This document shows, in pieces, positions 59,230 to 64,000 of a DNA stretch of 64,000 bases (position 1 is the stretch's first letter; every line of letters begins with the position of its first letter). Below the pieces are notes generated by a model. It saw only the letters and a program-made list of their open reading frames with translations. It did not search any database and had not been told where the DNA came from. Source of the DNA: Jackrogersella multiformis (Eukaryota; Ascomycota; Sordariomycetes; Xylariales; Hypoxylaceae); assembly GCA_902806575.1 (NCBI GenBank), contig CADCXD010000001.1, positions 4,898,001 to 4,962,000 on the forward strand. The letters run 5' to 3'. Both the position numbers and the translations under genes were made by a program.

Positions 59230-61061
59230 ATGTCCGAGTTGTCGGAATCAATTAAGGCTATCCAGGATGCCTCCAAAGAAGACCGCTTCACTTATCTCAC
59301 TATCCTCCAGTACCATGTCACCTCTCCTGAAATCCTCCCCACTTTAAACAACGTCCTTCAAGATGCCGAGCTCACCCAAGAAATCGGATGGGATCTCGTA
59401 CAGATGCTCCTGAAAATTGAAGGCTCCGAAACATGCCTCGAGACCGTAGCCCGTCTAGGAAACCCCCGCGAAGTCGTCATCAAAGTTATGGAGGCCTTGG
59501 AAGGGCTCGCTGTCGCTTGGAATGACGAGGTAATCGTCGACGTCGAGCAACCCGGAGTCATCCCCGACTCAAAAATACCAGAGAAATTCATCACTCTACT
59601 CGGTATGCTGGCTATCCTTCATGAGCGTATCAAGACGAAGTACCCTTCAAGGTTTCTAGGATCGTCGCTAGTGAAGGTATTCGAGGCATATCAACCCACG
59701 CCAGAGATGACGGCGTCCGTCATAAACCTAGTCTACTGGCTCTCGGGCCGGAAGAGGCCACCTCTACCGACTAGAAAGTCGAGTATTAATGTGGCCAGCC
59801 CCGATCTAGATGGAGATGCCACTAAGAACGCGCCTGATCCCGAGGCCGAGCAGGAAGACCCGAGAGAGGAAACTATGCAGCGGAAGCTACTACAATCCTT
59901 CGTCACGTGTATCTTACAGCGATATGTAAACGCGCATGATATGTTATGGTCACCACGATTGTTGGAGGTCTACAACCCAAAGATGAATGTACCAGGTAAG
60001 AAGACGACCGTCGAGGCATTCCGGGAAGATGAGGAGCTACAGAAACGGGATTCAGTAGTTGGGCAACTAGTCGTAAGTCCTCTCTCCCTCTGGTAACTAG
60101 ATAAAATCTCAATATTAACATTGCGTAGGCCTTACTTCGCGACCTCGGCCTAAACAAATGCCGAGAGGAGTTCGTGAAGAGCGTCTTCGAAGGTCCAGTA
60201 CATCCTGACCCCCTAGCGGCTTTTGACGACTTTTCTTCAGTTGATGATATTCACTTATCACCGGGTGGGGTGGTGTGTCTTATCGCCTACTGGATCTTCT
60301 CGAAGGATGTATTCGGTTCAGATAGCCCGCGGCCCGAAATACGCATCTTCCCAGATCATGCCTCGATATTAAGACAGTTCCTCGGCAGGGAGATACAGTC
60401 CGAGATCCTTTCTAGCCCTGGAATCGCCGATGCCTTACTAGCAATCGGCCTGGGGCTTGAGCACCGGGAACTGATAAAGAAGGAAGAAGCAGATCTGATG
60501 GCGTATCATCACAACCTGACTCTCATCTCGGTATTTCATCCGGATATACAAGTCAGGAATGCCGCCACATCTTTTGCCGGCTCTCTTCTCCACTCCGACC
60601 CTGATGACCATAACCGGTTAGAGATTCTCGAGGATCTACTGGAGAACTGCATGTTTGCTTCACTCAAAGCATGTGCTGTCACGTGGCTAAAAGAAGAACT
60701 CATCGCCGCTAAGCAAAAAAACCTGTCGAACCAGTTTTCCACTCCTGATGTCATCGAGAGACTCCAGTATTCCCTATTCCCCGATATGTTGTCACTAAAC
60801 GGATCGAGTACCGAAGCACTGGTAGATTTTTGGTCCCAAAACCAGTTATTCCTCTTGCAAGTCGCCAATTTCGCATATGTTCTCTTCACAGGCTTCAAGG
60901 AACTTGTACCAGATGGCATGGGGGCCGCAGTCGGTCAACGGTTCGTGGAGCCTCTGATATCTGCGGCGGAGAAGCTACAGAAAGCAGAGGGATCGGACGG
61001 CGAAGACCAAATGCAGCTTAGCATACTGACGGATCGGCTACGCAGCCTTGGCCTGCAATAG
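59230..61061 (+). CDS. Ybp1/Ybp2-glomulin-like protein
   Basis: Two exons, 59230-60072 and 60129-61061 (56-nt intron), encode 591 aa. The protein is mostly alpha-helical by composition, with no signal or membrane segment. It matches the Kinetochor_Ybp2/ALF4/glomulin family in length and pattern: WDLVQMLLKIEGSETCLETV, QRKLLQSFVTCILQRYV, GVVCLIAYWIF and RLQYSLFPDMLSL near the end. Yeast Ybp1 protects the oxidant sensor Yap1 and aids its oxidation by Gpx3; Ybp2 works at the kinetochore. Filamentous fungi usually have a single member, so which role this one has cannot be decided from sequence. An acidic disordered linker (about 205-230) separates two helical halves. The ATG chosen starts MSELSESIKAIQDA. 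Confidence 0.82.
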
Positions 61062-61750
61062 GATTTTGGTGCTGGTCGTCTTTGACAGTTGAAGAAGTGC
61101 TGATATTTTGAAGTTCACGCGTTGGCTGAGAAAGGAGCGTGATAGCTAGCTTGATAGGTACGACTTCATGACAGAAAATGTTCGGCTTGGCTTTACTTGT
61201 TTTATCTTACAGAACGTGCCGCGAGACGTAAACACCCGACGTAACCTGATGTTATTTTATAATGTCTACGCGATATTACTGTGATAGCGAACACAGCGAG
61301 AGTATGAAAAGGAGGTGACGGAGATCTTAGTCTAAGAAAGACATCGCCTGAAGGTTGGTCCAAGGATAGGGGCGTGATACTAATACAGGGCTTCGTGGCT
61401 GGATTTACATGACTCCCTGCCTTAGGTACCTAAGTACATAGGTATTTTCTACTTAAGGGGTTCAGGGGTAAGCTCAAGTCAAATCAATATGTGAATATTA
61501 AGCTGTTAGATGTTCTGCCTTGACTCTCCGACCAAACTGTATTGCCCTGTCTACCTAAAATATAGTACACAATTTAGAAACCTCATAAACGTCAGGTGCA
61601 TCCCGCGATCTGCTGTTCCTCGCTCCCATTCGGAGCTTCCACCAAAGGGTAGAGTGAATGTTAATAAAGGGAAACGCAGATGAATATAGCAGTTTATACG
61701 GACGTGAGTTCGAGACTGCCATTCACTGCTGCGATGGCTTGGAACCAAAC
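61062..61750. other. convergent intergenic region
   Basis: Separates the convergent 3' ends of the Ybp-like and DUF3176 genes. A 67-codon minus-strand frame at 61551-61754 is not supported. One TACCTAAGTACATAGGTA motif lies near 61428. Confidence 0.5.
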
Positions 61751-63822
61751 TCATGCCTTACTCATGCGCAACTTCAGCTGATCATCATATCCGCGACCAA
61801 GCTTTGCAGTCTTTTTGCCTAATAAATCTTCCAGCTTGTCCACCGATTCCGGGGGTGCCACTGCCAGCTCTCCCTTCTCCCAGCCTTCGAGTCCATGGGC
61901 CAGATAGGCCAAGACTGAGTTTTTGAACAGAGGTTGATGGCGGTTAACCACGATTGATACCGCGAGGAAGATGCTCGTTAAGAGTGTCTCTACGACGGGC
62001 AGAATAAGCCAATACCAGCGAACTTGTATGTATACCTCGTCGTGATATGCCATCCCCGGCAGCATTTGGACGTGTGGGTTCTTCAGAGTCCTGTTACTCG
62101 ATATTAGGCTATTGATAGTATCTGTCGTGTTTTTCATGAAGCTGTTGATATCCACGGTGTCCTGTACGGCAAGCAGACCCGTCGGACCGCTCGTGATCAC
62201 GCTCAACAGAGCAGCCAGCGGCGCCGCACTGTATTGTATCCCTGTTGATTCGGCCTCGAAGACACTTGGGCTATCCGGATATTCCGGGTCTATCTGGGCC
62301 ACCAAGTTCTCTTCGCTGATAGAGCCAAATTCGACACCGCGCGATGTAGCCGTCACGCCGTGGAACGTCTTTGCACACCACGTCCAATTGGCGAGGATGA
62401 AATCCTGCCTGAAAGACGCTGCCCCTATACGGAAGGCTTCTGGCCGCACGATGAGCAGCTTATCCGCATAGACTCCCGAATCTTCAAATTCACCCCACAA
62501 TCTATAATGGATGCTATCTTCGAATCCATACTCGCAATGCTGGGTAGTTGAGGAATTAATAGCATCGCCCCCGCTAGAGTCTGACGCACTCGCGGGGAAT
62601 GTATAATTGCAGACTAGCGACATCACGCCGCTGGGACATTCGGTTCCTAGTGTATTGTCCGAACAAGTCACGTTGACTGAACTTGTGTTCATTGAAGTGT
62701 CCAGGCAGGCAGCCAAGTTCGTAAAATCGGCCCAGGAGCATCGCGTCGCAGGCGCGGGACAATTGAAATCCATCGGGAAAGGTGTGCCTAGAGCGCCGTT
62801 TAGAATGGCAGCCTGAAGACGAGAAGTCTGAAAGGCATCTTCCCTGGTAGCTGCGGATTTGGTCAGATTTGGTATAATAATTGTGGTGTTTTAGATAATT
62901 ACCGTTAAAATCGTCTATATTTAGGTAGTTAGAATTGAACTATATCGTAATCGTGTTGTGCCCAGGGGTACTTACAGTTAACCGGTATGTTGAAATTCGT
63001 CATCGTCCCAATACCTGCCGTGACATTGAACAGCTGAGCTTCACGCATTGGGAAGTTTAGGATCTGTTGGGCGCTCGACTCTATTCCGAGGGCTAGAATG
63101 GTGACTATGCCGAGACAAAGAGCCGTAGGAGCAATGGTCGCCCCCCATAGTTCAGCGTTGAAAAGTAACATCAGCGAGCCGTATGGTCCTCGACTGGCAT
63201 CATCAAAGATTTGAAGATCTTCTAGTTTTGCAGGCCGTCTGAAATGCCACCACTTGTATTGGCCGAGACAAGCGGCGATGGGGATCATCATGCACGATCG
63301 AACGACAGTAGTAAGAATGGAGATGACCGTGTTGGGCTGAATAACATAATTCCAGTTAGCCAGCGCCGTATCACGTATCTGGCTTAGGAATACGACAATG
63401 AGAGTAATGCTTATAATACTAAGCACACTAGCTCCAATCTCCCACCACCACCCGATAAACGGCGTGAAGACTTTGCTGTTAGGCCTGTTGGGAATGTTCT
63501 CGGGGGCGCTGTCATCCTTAACAGCGGGTGTTATTCGAGAATATTGATTGAAGAGTAATTTCCCCTCCTGTTCAGTCGTACCAGATTGCCGAGTAGCATT
63601 GGCGACTTCGTCTCTGTCCGATTCTGAGGTACTTTCGTGGCTCCCCATCTCTTCGCGTGGGCTTATTGAGGGAGAGTTTGGTTGTGAGCTCTCAGACCCG
63701 GAGTGCTCCTCGTAGAATGATAAGAGGGATGTTGCTGTGTCAGGATCATGCCCTTCTCTGTTTTCGTGTACGGATGTACCGGGGGTATTATTATTAGTTG
63801 TATGTGCTTGATTGGGTATCAT
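61751..63822 (-). CDS. DUF3176 fungal multi-pass membrane protein
   Basis: Two exons on the minus strand, 63822-62976 and 62850-61751, are joined over a 125-nt GT-AG intron and give 648 aa. A Ser/Glu-rich disordered N-terminus of about 120 residues precedes three helices: about 127-147 (WWWEIGASVLSIISI), 166-188 and 226-248. LQIFDDASRGPYGSL lies between helices 2 and 3, the hallmark of DUF3176. The region 255-555 is a Cys-rich domain with many N-glycosylation sites (CRTW-like CSWADF, CSDN, CNYTF), expected outside the cell or in a lumen. A last helix (about 561-584, WYWLILPVVETLL) is followed by a cytosolic tail. The function of the family is unknown. The first half and second half are separate open frames; the intron join is supported by phase and a GTAAGT donor. 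Confidence 0.88.
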
Positions 63823-64000
63823 TAAGACGGCATGAGTCTAAATACGGGCAAGGAAATTAGCAATAGAAAATGTCAACTCCTACGGAAAGGGGTCTCTGAA
63901 TTATCCTTGAATGCTTAAGAAGCTTATTTCTTAATATGGGGAAGTCTCTTTATAGGTAATTATCTCTCCTATGGCTATGCCTTTCTATAAGCCCAAGGCG

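Noticed and set aside
61551..61754. 67-codon minus-strand frame just downstream of the DUF3176 gene
   Set aside because: Starts within the DUF3176 stop region and shows no domain; probably 3' untranslated sequence.
1..64000. tRNA, rRNA or CRISPR features
   Set aside because: Scanning for GGTTCGAATCC-like B boxes and regularly spaced repeats gave only isolated partial matches without a cloverleaf, and no spacer-repeat arrays.

Overview
The window is nuclear DNA of a filamentous ascomycete. Genes are interrupted by short GT-AG introns (40-125 nt, mostly 50-80). Proteins are of fungal types: a HET-domain protein, a DUF3176 membrane protein, NudE/RO11, eukaryotic multidomain acetyl-CoA carboxylase, Erg24, Atg27, a Ybp/glomulin-like protein and a fungal BBE-type oxidase. 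Gene density is low (14 intact-looking or nearly intact genes plus one relic in 64 kb). The AT-leaning intergenic space is strewn with a short palindrome, TACCTAGGTA, often chained with TAGGTAGGTA. From general familiarity I would place it in Sordariomycetes, probably near Xylariales. That placement is an inference, not a search result.

Layout. 1-1072: no clear gene. 1073-3588 (-): ThDP-dependent enzyme of the IlvB/oxalyl-CoA decarboxylase type, possibly mitochondrial. 6151-7798 (+): bicovalent-FAD BBE-like oxidase with an 8-nt microexon. About 11039-11463 (+): decayed SnoaL-like gene with three reading-frame switches. 13383-14820 (+): TDT-family (Mae1-like) dicarboxylate/anion transporter. 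16264-16652: TA-flanked inverted-repeat element resembling a MITE. 18171-21008 (+): secreted S8 subtilase with I9, PA and Fn3-like regions. 21675-22142 (+): mitochondrial BolA-like protein (Bol3). 24109-24738 (-): small velvet-like protein. 27368-29613 (-): HET-domain protein with an N-terminal CCHC zinc knuckle and an apparent frameshift. 33227-35057 (+): NudE/RO11 dynein regulator. 35058-41476: 6.4 kb with no recognised gene. 41477-48499 (+): acetyl-CoA carboxylase, 2280 aa in four exons. 49400-51100: GC-rich, palindrome- and minisatellite-dense island. 51525-53153 (-): sterol C-14 reductase Erg24, whose first exon lies in a different frame from the long ORF. 54239-55419 (+): Atg27. 56575-58213 (+): GH5 endoglucanase with a probable GPI anchor, five exons. 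59230-61061 (+): Ybp1/Ybp2-glomulin-like protein. 61751-63822 (-): DUF3176 membrane protein.

How it fits together. The right half carries conserved housekeeping genes: fatty-acid precursor synthesis, ergosterol synthesis, autophagy trafficking, stress/kinetochore and dynein regulation. The left half carries accessory or fast-evolving genes: FAD oxidase, SnoaL relic, transporter, extracellular protease, velvet-like, HET. I see no coherent biosynthetic cluster and no CRISPR, tRNA or rRNA gene. The strongest oddities are the microexon in the FAD oxidase, the zinc-knuckle/HET architecture with its frameshift, the TA-flanked MITE-like element, the dispersed TACCTAGGTA family, and the repeat island between ACC1 and ERG24. 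All exon joins were worked out by hand from splice consensus, reading-frame continuity and recalled family motifs.
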